Part shown: positions 52,987 to 62,788 of the stretch, piece by piece
Numbering within the stretch: the stretch's first letter is position 1
Layout: each line of letters begins with the position of its first letter
DNA from: CAVSWT01 sp963731745
GTDB lineage: Bacteria > Bacteroidota > Ignavibacteria > Ignavibacteriales > Ignavibacteriaceae
DNA: 64,000 bases
Direction: 5' to 3'
Assembly: GCA_963731745.1 (NCBI GenBank)
Contig: CAVSWT010000010.1
Span: 310,001 to 374,000 of the forward strand
Notes under the pieces: generated by a model
Told to the model about the DNA's origin: nothing
Database searches by the model: none
What the model saw: the letters and a program-made list of their open reading frames with translations, nothing else
Position numbers and translations under genes: made by a program

Positions 52987-53931
52987 CTAATTAGTTTCAA
53001 ATAATGCAGATACAAATAATTTTGGATTAAATGTTTGTAAATCATCAATTCCTTCGCCAATACCAATATATTTAACCGGGATTTTCTGCTTAGAACAAAT
53101 TTGAAAAATTGCGCCACCTTTAGCTGTACCATCGAGTTTCGTTATAATCAGTCCGGTGATATCTGTTACTTTAGAAAATTCTTGCGCCTGAATTAATGCA
53201 TTTTGTCCGGTATTGCCATCTAAAACTAAGTAAGTTTCATTGGGAGCATAGTTTAATAGTTTATTCAAAACTCTTTTTATTTTTTGAAGCTCATCCATTA
53301 AGTGCGTTTTATTGTGAAGCCTGCCGGCTGTATCAATTAGAACAATATCATATTTATCCTTGATAGCTTTTTGAACGGTCTCAAAAGCAACAGAGGATGG
53401 ATCAGCGCCTTTATTTTTTTGAATGATGTCAACGCCGGCTCTTTTAGCCCAAATATCAAGCTGTTCATTCGCTGCAGCTCTAAATGTATCAGCTGCACCA
53501 ACTATTACTTTTAATCCGCTTTTCTTATAATTGTTCGCTAATTTTCCAATAGTTGTGGTCTTCCCTGCTCCGTTTATTCCCACAATTAAAACGACATATG
53601 GTTTAAACTTTTCCAAATTAATTTCATTATTAGGGGCGGTTCCATTTTCATCAAAAATATCTTCTAGTTCCTTTTTAACATATTCAACAAGCCCAACATT
53701 TTTACGGTCCTTTTCCGATTTGTAAGTTTGACGAGCCTGTTCGATTATTTTTTCTGAAATGTCAAATCCAATGTCGGATGTAATTAAAATTTCTTCAAGT
53801 TCATCTAGAGTTTTATCGTCAACTACTGCTTTACCGGTAATCGTTTCATTAATTGAATTAACAATTTTATCTCTGGTTTTGGATAAGCCATTTTTTAATT
53901 TGTCAAAATTAATATTTTCAAATAGATTCAT
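52987..53931 (-). CDS. ftsY: Signal recognition particle receptor FtsY
   Basis: A 314-residue SRP GTPase that docks ribosome-SRP complexes at the membrane. The N domain (1-110) is followed by the G domain: G1 GINGAGKTTTIGKLA at 118-132, DTFRAAANEQL, G3 DTAGRLHNK, and G4 TKLDGTAKGG. It lacks the long acidic A domain of E. coli FtsY, which is usual outside enterobacteria. It overlaps pgsA by 14 bases. Confidence 0.95.
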   Translation of the reverse strand: MNLFENINFDKLKNGLSKTRDKIVNSINETITGKAVVDDKTLDELEEILITSDIGFDISEKIIEQARQTYKSEKDRKNVGLVEYVKKELEDIFDENGTAPNNEINLEKFKPYVVLIVGINGAGKTTTIGKLANNYKKSGLKVIVGAADTFRAAANEQLDIWAKRAGVDIIQKNKGADPSSVAFETVQKAIKDKYDIVLIDTAGRLHNKTHLMDELQKIKRVLNKLLNYAPNETYLVLDGNTGQNALIQAQEFSKVTDITGLIITKLDGTAKGGAIFQICSKQKIPVKYIGIGEGIDDLQTFNPKLFVSALFETN

Positions 53932-54490
53932 AATTTTTCTGTTTTAAAAATTCACTCGCCCGGATAGTATAACCAATTAAGGAAACAAAGATCAATACGA
54001 TACTCAAACCATAAATAATCTTAAATATTATAAGTGAAGTGTCAATTCTAATTATAAAAAGAAGAATCACTATTCCAATATTTAGTACGGTTATTTTTCC
54101 AAGCATATTTGACGGAAGCACTCTTTTTATTTTGTTAGTTATAAAAATTCCGCCAAAAAATATTATTAAATCTCTTCCAATTATCATTACAAAATAATAA
54201 GTTGGAATAATTCCAATCAAATAAAGCTTAATAATGATAACACCAACAGCGATTTTATCCGCCAGCGGATCGATTATTTTTCCAAACTCTGTAACCTCAT
54301 TAAACTTACGTGCTAAATATCCATCAAGAATATCAGTTATGGCAGCAAAAATGCAAAGTGCAAATGTATAATATCTTACCGTCGGATTAGAAAAATTATC
54401 GAGTAAAATCCAAAACGGTATTACAAGCAGCAGTCTTAATAAGCTTAGTAAATTTGACTTAGTATATATTTCTTTAGTGTTTATAATCAT
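53918..54490 (-). CDS. pgsA: CDP-diacylglycerol--glycerol-3-phosphate 3-phosphatidyltransferase
   Basis: A 190-residue integral membrane enzyme making phosphatidylglycerophosphate. The CDP-alcohol phosphotransferase signature is complete: AAITDILDGYLARKFNEVT followed by GKIIDPLADK, with the expected D-x2-DG-x2-AR-x8-G-x3-D-x3-D spacing. Five to six hydrophobic segments are present. The start overlaps the subtilase stop (ATGA) and the end overlaps ftsY. Confidence 0.92.
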   Translation of the reverse strand: MIINTKEIYTKSNLLSLLRLLLVIPFWILLDNFSNPTVRYYTFALCIFAAITDILDGYLARKFNEVTEFGKIIDPLADKIAVGVIIIKLYLIGIIPTYYFVMIIGRDLIIFFGGIFITNKIKRVLPSNMLGKITVLNIGIVILLFIIRIDTSLIIFKIIYGLSIVLIFVSLIGYTIRASEFLKQKNYESI

Positions 54491-57400
54491 TTTACAACTG
54501 CAAATTTACCAAGTTTTTCTTCAACTTCATTATTGTTGTCATCTAATCTAACTACTCTATATATATAAATTCCGCTGCTGATTTCATCACCGTTTTTATC
54601 TTTCAAATTGAATTCAACTCCACCATCACCACCGCTATGCTCAATTTCATTAACTTGTTCACCTGTAAGTTTAAATATAACAATTTTTACTTTTTTCGGA
54701 AGATTAGCGAACATTAAATTTTGCGGTGAACTGTTAATTTTAATAGGATTAGGATACACATATACATCGGAAAGATTGGCGGTATAATTGCTCAAAATAA
54801 TATAACTGCCTGCGCCTGAATTGATTATAATTTTTCCGGTTGACTCGGAAGAAAAGATATTTGTAATTCTCAATCTATATTCCTTTCCTATCGCTCCAAC
54901 CGGTTTTGTTTTATCCAGAAAAATATAAATCGATTTTTTATCTGTCTGATCGGCTTCTATTTTAGAGATAGAATTCAACGGATTAAATTCATAATTATTT
55001 ATTGAGGTACTAGAAACTTCATCAACATCTAAATTAAATGATATTTTAATTTCAAATGGGTTGATGATAGTATGTGATGAAATAAAAAATTGTTTTTTAA
55101 TTATAGACGAGTCAACATTAAAAGAGATTGTATCTGTAAGCATTGGAGATCCGTAATAATCTTTAATACTTTTTATAATTAATTTATGCTCACCTGCAGG
55201 TAAATTATTTTTAAATGTAAGTAAATATGAATTCTGTGAAGCAGCTGAAATTGAATTAGGATAACCAACATTTAATATTTCGAATGACTGAAGATTTTCA
55301 ATAGTATTATTCACTAAATTGGAAAAGGTAACTAGCAAAGTCGAGTGCGAACTATTTTCAATTTCTTTAATGCTGGCTGGTTGATGAGAATAAATTTTTA
55401 TTGTTTGAGTTAAATCTGAATATTTATTTTGTTTTGTTTGATCAAATGATTGAAGCTTATAAAAATATTCTTTTTCATTCAAAACATGTGAGTCTATATA
55501 AAATAATTGATCAGTAGAATCAAATAATGTAACCGATTGTTCAGTTTCCCCTTTATATATATAATAGCTCTGAGCAGAACCATTCCAATTAATTTTAATT
55601 CTTGTAGAATCCATGCTATATCCGGAAACTATGGATGGCGCCAAAGCTTTATTTGATTCACCGAATTCGTAAAATTTAAATCCATTTGGAGTTTGCAAGC
55701 CAATCTCATTAATTCCATTTTGATTTATATCTCCGGAAAAAATATTTTCAGTATTTATACCTTCTTTAAAGAAAACAATATTTCCGCCAGTTAAGCCGCT
55801 TTTAATGATATACGCATAAGGGAAAATATTTAAAACTAATTCATCTTTGCCATCGTTATCTATATCTGTAAATCGTAGAGATTGAAAAACTTTTGAAAAA
55901 CCAAAACCAATAAATTCAGCCGACTGATCAAGGAATAATCTTTCATATAAAATATTTGGCTGATCATTTTTGAAGTTTAGAATCTTCAACCAAAAATTTG
56001 GAGCAATGCCATTTGTTTGTAATAATACTGCAATCTCGTCAATTCCATCACCATCAAAATCTCCCGAAGCGAGAATATTATTTGAAGTAGTTTCAAATAA
56101 TTGAGTAATTAGACTATCACCTTTTTGAAAACGTAAAGGATTTTTAAGAATTTTGTAACTAATCAAATCTCCGTCAAAATCAACCATCCAAATTTCCTTT
56201 GTGCCGTCTCCATTTAAATCGGCAACGGTAAATGAATTTAAACCAATCTTATTCACGGAGTCCTGACTTGTAATAGTATCGTACGGAGTTATATAAGAAT
56301 AATTGGGTAATGAATCTATTTCTGAAATTGAAAAATTATTTCCAATTCTCCAAACTGTAGTTTTTTTACTGAAATAATTACTTAAGATTTCGGTAGTTCC
56401 ATCGTCATCAAAATCCATGGCCAATGTTGGATAAAAAGATGTGTCCTTCGAATACTTTATAGTTAACTTGTTTTCCAAATTAAAAGTGGCAGGTTGAATT
56501 TGTTCATCCATATAACTTGACGGATATAAAATTGAAAGCAAATCTTGTTTGCCGTTATTGTTTAGATCACCAGCATAAATAGGTATTTTATTGTTAACTG
56601 AACCGCTTTGAATTAATGAATCATTTAAACAATGAAATAAAGTATAATGCACATTTAAGCTATCAGAAGATTGACTATCATTAAAAAGAATTTCATTTGA
56701 ATTGTTTGATAGAAAATTAACAGGCTTATCAAAAATAGTCCCACGAGGTAAACTAAAAGGCAGCTCTTTATATGATAATAAAGATGGAATATCATCCGTT
56801 GCAAATTGGAAATATTTATTTCCGTCTTTTAATTGAGATTTTAATCCGGCTAAATTTTCAGCCTCAAAATATATTTCATAATTTGTGTTAGGCTGTACAA
56901 TCTGTTTAGGGATAAAGCCATAGTGAAACTGCTTTACGAATTCATTGTTTGTATTAAAGCCATCAAGTGTAATAAAATTAAATTCATGATCACCAACCTT
57001 CCGATAATAAAGTCTTGCTATCGATTTTTGATTAGTATACAGTTCTCCAACAACAGTTGATTTATCACCGTAGTAAACAGGGCCTGCTCCTTCAAGTTCA
57101 ATTTCCGGAGGAAATCTTTCTACATAAAAATTAATTCGTTCTTCTGTAGAATTACCATTACTTAAATGCACAATAAGTCTTAATGTGTATGCGCCATCAG
57201 AAAGACTAGATAAATTAAAGCTAAAAACCTTTTGATTAAGAATTTGATATTTATTATCTGAAATTAATGAATTCCAATTATCGGGATTTACACCTTCTCC
57301 ATACGTTAAGTCAAAATTTACGAAGTAAGGTGACATAACTGTAAGGTTGATATTTAAGGTGTCATTAGATGTAGCAAAATCTTGGGACGGATAATTTATA

Positions 57401-58770
57401 CTGATATTAGCAGGCGAAAGAGTTTTTAAAGCTTTATATAAATTTAATCTACCCGCACCACTTTTATAATCCCATCCAGATTGATCGACATCATCACATG
57501 TGGATTTTATAATTTGTTTCACTTCTTGGTTAGTAAAATTTCCAAGCGACAAAATTAATCCGGCGGCGGCTGTAACATGCGGAGCTGAAAAAGAAGTTCC
57601 GCTAAAAATTTCATAAGAATTATTTAAATAGGTTGTTAGTATATCTGTACCAGGTGCAACTAAATCTAAAGTAGAACCATAAGATCCTGTTAAATATTCT
57701 TCTTTGGTTGAATTGCCTACAGAAATTACTTCAGGGTAACCTGAAGGATAATGTAACTCAGTATTATTAGTGTTACCAGAGCTGCCCACCAAAACAACAT
57801 TTTTTGAATATGCATATCTAATGACATCTCTTAAGACATAAGAAAAAGTATTGTCTCCCCAACTCATATTTATAACCTTTGCCCCCATCTTAACTGCGTA
57901 AAGAATAGCGGCGGCGGCATCATCCTCTTCCCCATTTCCGCTATTGTCGAAAGCACGCAAATTTAAAAGCTTAACCTTTGGAATCACACCAGCAATTCCA
58001 ATTGAATTATTGGATTCAGCGCCGATCACTCCAGCAACTGCAGTCCCATGAAATCCTGCATTCCCGGGTATAGGATCAAACGGATAATTATCCCATGTAA
58101 GAAAATCACCTCCGACACTATCAAATGGAAAACCGACTCTATCTACAAAGTCCCATCCTTCCCAGTCGTCAATAAATCCATTTCCATCGTCATCAATTGC
58201 ATTTGATCGCTTGTCTCTACCATTATTGTCAATCCCAATTTCACCTTCATTATAATGAATATTGTTTTTCAAATCAGGATGTAAAAAATCAATGCCGGTA
58301 TCTATAACGCCAATCAAGATTGAATCGGAACCTTGAGTTATATTCCACGCATCGTAAGCTTTAATTTTTTCCAAAGCCCATTGTTCAGAGATCAAACTGT
58401 CATTAGGTGTAAAATCTACTTTATATGTTTGAGATGATTCAATATATTCAATAGACGGATCGTCATTAAACATTTGTGAAAATTCTTCAATACTGAGAGT
58501 AACGTTTGTATTAACTTTTATTATTCTTGAAAGAGCTTCATCTGCATTTCCCAACCCGCGAGCAAAATGACTTGCTTCAGTTTTAAGATTGAATGGTTTG
58601 GATAGATTTTGAAGTCCGCTTTGTGGTATTATAGATTGAGTTTGAATTTTACTTTCAACCGTATTTTTATCGACAGTATTTTTGTACTTGATAAAAAATG
58701 TTGATTGAGAATAGAGAGAACTTTCGGCAAATATGAAAATGAGAAAAAGCTTTAACAGCTTAAACTTCAT
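54487..58770 (-). CDS. Subtilisin-like (S8) protease with FG-GAP/VCBS repeats and T9SS C-terminal domain
   Basis: The best start is the ATG at 58770 (AAAGGAA 6 bases upstream), giving 1427 residues and a signal peptide FLIFIFAESSLYSQS; the longer frame merely reads back into purF. An inhibitor-like propeptide precedes the S8 domain with triad D157 (VIDTGIDFLHPDL), H242 (HGTAVAGVIGA), S394 (GTSFSAPHV), and oxyanion N334. About residues 700-1050 hold six FG-GAP/VCBS-like, Ca2+-type repeats (e.g. DLNGDGTKE, DFDGDGIDE), then FN3-like and Ig-like parts. The last 80 residues (VYVYPNPIKIN ... SGIYIYRVV) are a type A T9SS sorting signal. It overlaps purF by 11 bases and pgsA by 4. Confidence 0.93.
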   Translation of the reverse strand: MKFKLLKLFLIFIFAESSLYSQSTFFIKYKNTVDKNTVESKIQTQSIIPQSGLQNLSKPFNLKTEASHFARGLGNADEALSRIIKVNTNVTLSIEEFSQMFNDDPSIEYIESSQTYKVDFTPNDSLISEQWALEKIKAYDAWNITQGSDSILIGVIDTGIDFLHPDLKNNIHYNEGEIGIDNNGRDKRSNAIDDDGNGFIDDWEGWDFVDRVGFPFDSVGGDFLTWDNYPFDPIPGNAGFHGTAVAGVIGAESNNSIGIAGVIPKVKLLNLRAFDNSGNGEEDDAAAAILYAVKMGAKVINMSWGDNTFSYVLRDVIRYAYSKNVVLVGSSGNTNNTELHYPSGYPEVISVGNSTKEEYLTGSYGSTLDLVAPGTDILTTYLNNSYEIFSGTSFSAPHVTAAAGLILSLGNFTNQEVKQIIKSTCDDVDQSGWDYKSGAGRLNLYKALKTLSPANISINYPSQDFATSNDTLNINLTVMSPYFVNFDLTYGEGVNPDNWNSLISDNKYQILNQKVFSFNLSSLSDGAYTLRLIVHLSNGNSTEERINFYVERFPPEIELEGAGPVYYGDKSTVVGELYTNQKSIARLYYRKVGDHEFNFITLDGFNTNNEFVKQFHYGFIPKQIVQPNTNYEIYFEAENLAGLKSQLKDGNKYFQFATDDIPSLLSYKELPFSLPRGTIFDKPVNFLSNNSNEILFNDSQSSDSLNVHYTLFHCLNDSLIQSGSVNNKIPIYAGDLNNNGKQDLLSILYPSSYMDEQIQPATFNLENKLTIKYSKDTSFYPTLAMDFDDDGTTEILSNYFSKKTTVWRIGNNFSISEIDSLPNYSYITPYDTITSQDSVNKIGLNSFTVADLNGDGTKEIWMVDFDGDLISYKILKNPLRFQKGDSLITQLFETTSNNILASGDFDGDGIDEIAVLLQTNGIAPNFWLKILNFKNDQPNILYERLFLDQSAEFIGFGFSKVFQSLRFTDIDNDGKDELVLNIFPYAYIIKSGLTGGNIVFFKEGINTENIFSGDINQNGINEIGLQTPNGFKFYEFGESNKALAPSIVSGYSMDSTRIKINWNGSAQSYYIYKGETEQSVTLFDSTDQLFYIDSHVLNEKEYFYKLQSFDQTKQNKYSDLTQTIKIYSHQPASIKEIENSSHSTLLVTFSNLVNNTIENLQSFEILNVGYPNSISAASQNSYLLTFKNNLPAGEHKLIIKSIKDYYGSPMLTDTISFNVDSSIIKKQFFISSHTIINPFEIKISFNLDVDEVSSTSINNYEFNPLNSISKIEADQTDKKSIYIFLDKTKPVGAIGKEYRLRITNIFSSESTGKIIINSGAGSYIILSNYTANLSDVYVYPNPIKINSSPQNLMFANLPKKVKIVIFKLTGEQVNEIEHSGGDGGVEFNLKDKNGDEISSGIYIYRVVRLDDNNNEVEEKLGKFAVVK

Positions 58771-60241
58771 ACATTTCCTTTTTAAAGTTGGAATCAACTT
58801 TTGTGGGATAATTGCCGGAAAAACATGCAGTACAAAAATTATCGGGATGAGCTTCGGAAACGGCTTCAAGCATTTCATCGATAGTTAAATATTCTAAGCT
58901 GTCTACTTCAAGATATTTTTCAATTTCTTTCACATTACCATTTGATCTGTTTGCAATCAACTCATCTTTGCTTGGGAAATCCATACCGTAATAGCAAGGA
59001 TGCATAATTGGTGAAGATGAAATTCTTAAATGAATAGCTTTTGGTTTTGCTTCTCTAATTAAATTAACCAATTGTTTTGAAGTCGTCCCTCGAACTATTG
59101 AATCATCAACAATTACTACAGTTTTACCTTCGAGCACGCCTTTAACAATATTAAATTTAATTTTTACACCGATTTCTCTTTTTGCCTGGCCAGGCTGAAT
59201 AAAAGTTCTTCCAACGTAATGGCTTCTTATTAAACCGATTTCAATTTTTGATGGGACACCTTGTTTTTTTAATTCACTCTGATATCCTAATGCAGTTGTA
59301 TTCGAGCTATCCGGAACACTAATGACAATAACTTTTTCACCATCTTGGTCTTCCACCGGATGTTTACGCGCTAAAATTTTACCAAGCCTTCTGCGCATCT
59401 TATCAACGTTATGGCCAAAAATAAAACTGTCCGGCCTTGAAAAATATATATACTCGAATATACAATGCTGTTTTGGAAATTTCTCTTCAACAATATTGTA
59501 CGATTTAATTTCATTTGTAATTAGAACTTCTTCATCAATTACTATTAGTTCGCCGGGATGAACTTCTCGTAAAAACTTTGCAGAATTTATATCAAACGCA
59601 CATGTTTCCGATGCAATGATATAAGAATCATTTAATTTTGCTAAAGCTAGCGGCCGAAATCCGTATGGATCTCTAGCAGCAATTAATTTATCATCGGTTA
59701 ATATCAATAAGCAATACGCTCCTTTAATTTTGGAAATTGCTTCTTTGATTTGATCAATTTGATTGTCTAATCTGCTTCGTGCAATTAAATGGAGGATTAC
59801 TTCTGTATCGCTCGTGGTTTGAAAAATAGCACCCTCATTAATGAGCTCTTCACGAAGTTCTTTTGCATTAGTCAGATTTCCGTTGTGAGCAATTGCTAAA
59901 TTTCCCATTCTATAATTAACAACAAAAGGTTGAATATTTTTTATTGACTCTGAAGCTCCGGTTGTAGAATATCGATTATGTCCAATTGCAGAATTGCCCA
60001 GAAGAATTTCAGTAAAAACTTTTGGATTATGATATACTTCTGATACTAAGCCTTCACCTTTATGTATATTGAAAATCGATTTGCCATTTCCGTTTAAATT
60101 TTGAGTTACAATTCCGGAAGCCTCTTGCCCTCTATGTTGAAGAGAATGAAGTCCGTAATAAGTTTTTGATGCCGCATCACTGGTCCCGTAAATTCCAAAA
60201 ATACCGCAAAAACATTTTGGTTTGTCAGATTTTATATTCAT
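58760..60241 (-). CDS. purF: Amidophosphoribosyltransferase
   Basis: First committed step of purine synthesis, glutamine plus PRPP to phosphoribosylamine. The 493-residue precursor has an 11-residue propeptide before the nucleophile C12 (CGIFGIYG), the glutaminase domain (HRGQEASGIV, GHNRYSTTG), and a PRPP loop VIVDDSIVRGTTSKQL. Cysteines in KQHCIFEY, MHPCYYGMDF and NFCTACFSG match the four [4Fe-4S] ligands of the Bacillus-type enzyme, so it is the iron-sulphur form. It is first in the minus-strand run purF-subtilase-pgsA-ftsY. Confidence 0.96.
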   Translation of the reverse strand: MNIKSDKPKCFCGIFGIYGTSDAASKTYYGLHSLQHRGQEASGIVTQNLNGNGKSIFNIHKGEGLVSEVYHNPKVFTEILLGNSAIGHNRYSTTGASESIKNIQPFVVNYRMGNLAIAHNGNLTNAKELREELINEGAIFQTTSDTEVILHLIARSRLDNQIDQIKEAISKIKGAYCLLILTDDKLIAARDPYGFRPLALAKLNDSYIIASETCAFDINSAKFLREVHPGELIVIDEEVLITNEIKSYNIVEEKFPKQHCIFEYIYFSRPDSFIFGHNVDKMRRRLGKILARKHPVEDQDGEKVIVISVPDSSNTTALGYQSELKKQGVPSKIEIGLIRSHYVGRTFIQPGQAKREIGVKIKFNIVKGVLEGKTVVIVDDSIVRGTTSKQLVNLIREAKPKAIHLRISSSPIMHPCYYGMDFPSKDELIANRSNGNVKEIEKYLEVDSLEYLTIDEMLEAVSEAHPDNFCTACFSGNYPTKVDSNFKKEMYEV

Positions 60242-60370
60242 AATTAAAAATTTTTTCTATAAATTTTGAATGTTAAGTTAAGTAATAAATCTAATTTATT
60301 AAAGTAAGTCAGCGGGTAAAAAAGAATGGTTAAAAAATATTTCCCCAAATTTAACTAATTAGAATGAGAA

Positions 60371-62605
60371 TCAGTTTATTCTATACCGCACTCCTCCGGT
60401 TCCGTCAGAGCATATCCATAATATATTTGGATCATGTGAATCAGGTATCACTTTAGCTACTCTGCCGCTGATGCCATTTGTATCTAATTTTTCCCATGTT
60501 GATCCGTCGTTAGCACTAATATAAATCCCTGGAAACCAATATGCATCACTATCATTAGTGAAGGCCATAACTAATTTACCGTCAATTGTATAGCAAAGAC
60601 TTTTAACCCATCTTTGTTGAGAATTGCCGCTAAGCTCAAAAGGTATCTTAATAGTTTCATCAATCCTCTTCCAATGTCTTCCAAAATCTGTTGATCTATA
60701 TGCTCCTCCTTTACCGGGAGTTGAATACCCTCTAACGCCTTTAATGATTAAGTCGCTATTACCGGGTTTTACAACAACTGTGTGAACATCAGAACCGTTA
60801 TCTTTCGAATCAATTTGATTCCAGGTTTCTCCAAAATCAGTAGAACGATATAACCCGCCGCCTTCATTATAAGAAAATCCAGCATATAAATAATTTGAAT
60901 TATTTGGATCTTGGTAGATAAAAGTAGCACGCGACTGTTTGAAATTTTGTTCCTTCCGAAATTGGCGACTAGTTGATGATGAAAACACACCGCCCTTTGC
61001 TGACCAAAAGGTAATAAATATTTTGTTAGTGCTTCCATTTTGCGCTGAAATCATCGTGGTATAATCACTAAAGTTGCCTTTAAAATCCTCAGTTAGCTTC
61101 CACTTAAACGGGTCTTGTTTCGTTGCCTTAAAAAGTCCGCCGGAATTTGATGAACCATATAAAGCATAATAATTATCTTTATCCATAATAATTGAAGTGG
61201 CGCCTGATAGATATTTGTCAGAACTCAAAATTTTCCAAGTGCTTCCATTATTGGTACTAATTTGAAGCCCGATATCTGGATCTAAAATGAAAATATTATT
61301 CTTATCAAGCAGCATATCAACAACAGCCGTATTTACATAACCATTATTGATCCAGCCATTATCTCCTGATTTGTAGCCATAGGTTTGATGCCATGACGAA
61401 CCATGATCGGTTGTTTTTAGAGTCATGAAAGTTCCATCCACGTAAGCAATATTCTTATTGCCGCTATAAACAAAAAATTGTTTCAGTCCATTCCCAGCGT
61501 CATCAAAGGCACCATCTGGATCGGTTGGTTTCTGATATAGTTTATTGTAAAATTCCCAATTTAGTCCTCCATCTGTAGATTGTAAAAACCTACCGAAAAC
61601 TGCTGCATAAATGTATTTTCCATTATCATCTAATATTTGTATCCAATCACATCTTTTAGTGCCTAAATAACTTTTTGAATATTGGAAACCTTCAATTGAA
61701 TAAGGGTGTTTCCATGTATTTCCTCCATCATTTGAATACCAAATGCCATTATTAGGATTATCTTTTTTACTGTTTTCAACTGCACAAAATACTTTGTTGG
61801 GATCATTTTTTACAACATCAACACTTTTTGCAGTTCCAATATTAAGTATGTGAGTCCATGTATTTCCCCCATCAGTTGATTTAAATAGACCTTGGTTTGT
61901 GGCAAAATATACTATGTTTTGATCTCGATATGAAAATGCTATTTTCGCAACTCCAAAAGCCTCACTTGGATTTGGTGCATCACCACCTTTTCCAAGAGAC
62001 TTCCATGACTGACCACCATCAGTTGATTTCCAGCCTATCTCAAAATATTTACCGGCTTTAATCGTTCTATGTTTAGCAGAGCCTCCTAGACCTAAATAAA
62101 TTAAATTGGAATTTGCAGGGTGAACATAAACAGAAGATAAATTTGTTTCTCGCCTATTTTTTTGATTCAATATTGGAAATCCATTACCGCCTAAATATTT
62201 CCAGCTTTCACCACTATCAGTTGACTTAAACGGGCCAGCCCCAGTTGCTGCCCAAACAGTATGAGGATTTGATGGATCGATATCAACTCCACAAACTTGA
62301 AAATTAAATATTTTGTTAGATCCCAATTCTCCCATTGGTCTAACCCAGCTTTTGCCTCCATCAGTTGACTTGAATAATCCGCCATTATCAGATCCGACAA
62401 AAACTATATTGGGATTTGATGGATGGACTGCAATTTCATTGCTCCAGCCACCTCCACCGGTTCCGAGATAATTTATTTTTTTATTTGGATCAAATGAGGA
62501 ATGAATTGGATTCTGAATTTTAGCATTCTCGTCATTCTCAACGAAAAATAAATAATAGCTTAGTGATGTGAAAATTAGTATTAGAAAAACTGAAACTTTA
62601 ATCAT
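60371..62605 (-). CDS. Membrane-anchored BNR/sortilin-like beta-propeller protein
   Basis: A 744-residue protein with an N-terminal signal or anchor (VSVFLILIFTSLSYYLFFV) and 11 Asp-box repeats of the STDGGxSW type, for example KSTDGGKSWV, KSTDSGESWK, YSNDGGNTWK, QSTDGGLNWE and RSTDFGETWN. This is the signature of BNR/VPS10-type propellers, seen in sialidases, xyloglucanases and photosystem-assembly factors. The catalytic residues of sialidase (Arg triad, Tyr/Glu) are not recognised, so I do not call an enzyme. It has no T9SS tail and ends at VRYRIN. Confidence 0.85.
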   Translation of the reverse strand: MIKVSVFLILIFTSLSYYLFFVENDENAKIQNPIHSSFDPNKKINYLGTGGGGWSNEIAVHPSNPNIVFVGSDNGGLFKSTDGGKSWVRPMGELGSNKIFNFQVCGVDIDPSNPHTVWAATGAGPFKSTDSGESWKYLGGNGFPILNQKNRRETNLSSVYVHPANSNLIYLGLGGSAKHRTIKAGKYFEIGWKSTDGGQSWKSLGKGGDAPNPSEAFGVAKIAFSYRDQNIVYFATNQGLFKSTDGGNTWTHILNIGTAKSVDVVKNDPNKVFCAVENSKKDNPNNGIWYSNDGGNTWKHPYSIEGFQYSKSYLGTKRCDWIQILDDNGKYIYAAVFGRFLQSTDGGLNWEFYNKLYQKPTDPDGAFDDAGNGLKQFFVYSGNKNIAYVDGTFMTLKTTDHGSSWHQTYGYKSGDNGWINNGYVNTAVVDMLLDKNNIFILDPDIGLQISTNNGSTWKILSSDKYLSGATSIIMDKDNYYALYGSSNSGGLFKATKQDPFKWKLTEDFKGNFSDYTTMISAQNGSTNKIFITFWSAKGGVFSSSTSRQFRKEQNFKQSRATFIYQDPNNSNYLYAGFSYNEGGGLYRSTDFGETWNQIDSKDNGSDVHTVVVKPGNSDLIIKGVRGYSTPGKGGAYRSTDFGRHWKRIDETIKIPFELSGNSQQRWVKSLCYTIDGKLVMAFTNDSDAYWFPGIYISANDGSTWEKLDTNGISGRVAKVIPDSHDPNILWICSDGTGGVRYRIN

Positions 62606-62672
62606 ATCGAATAAAATATAATAGCTGACTTAAATCTGGTAGATACTTTTTAAATACTGCTCAATTAAAAAA

Positions 62673-62701
62673 TAAAAAAGCCCTCTTTATATAAAAGGGC
62701 C
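62673..62701 (-). terminator. Rho-independent terminator after tRNA-Pro
   Basis: On the minus strand GCCCTTTT and AAGAGGGC form an 8-bp stem (one G-U) with a short AT loop, then six T. It lies directly downstream of the tRNA 3' end. Confidence 0.8.
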
Positions 62702-62708
62702 GTTTCAG

Positions 62709-62782
62709 TCGGAACGGTGGGATTTGAACCCACGACCACCTGAACCCCATTCAGGTACGCTACCGGGCTGCGCCACGTTCCG
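62709..62782 (-). tRNA. tRNA-Pro (anticodon GGG)
   Basis: The minus strand folds as a full cloverleaf: acceptor CGGAACG/CGTTCCG, D-arm GCGCAGCCCGGTAGCGT, anticodon stem CCTGA/TCAGG with loop ATGGGGT (anticodon GGG), and T-arm GTGGGTTCAAATCCCAC. The C1-G72 start and the GCGCAGCCCGGTAGC D-arm are typical of bacterial tRNA-Pro. The discriminator is A and CCA is not encoded. Its terminator follows at 62673; MerR and HAD genes lie upstream on the same strand. Confidence 0.96.
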
Positions 62783-62788
62783 ATTATT

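Noticed and set aside
58771..58878. Longer N-terminus for the subtilase
   Set aside because: The added 36 residues come from the purF coding region; a ribosome site and signal peptide match the ATG at 58770.
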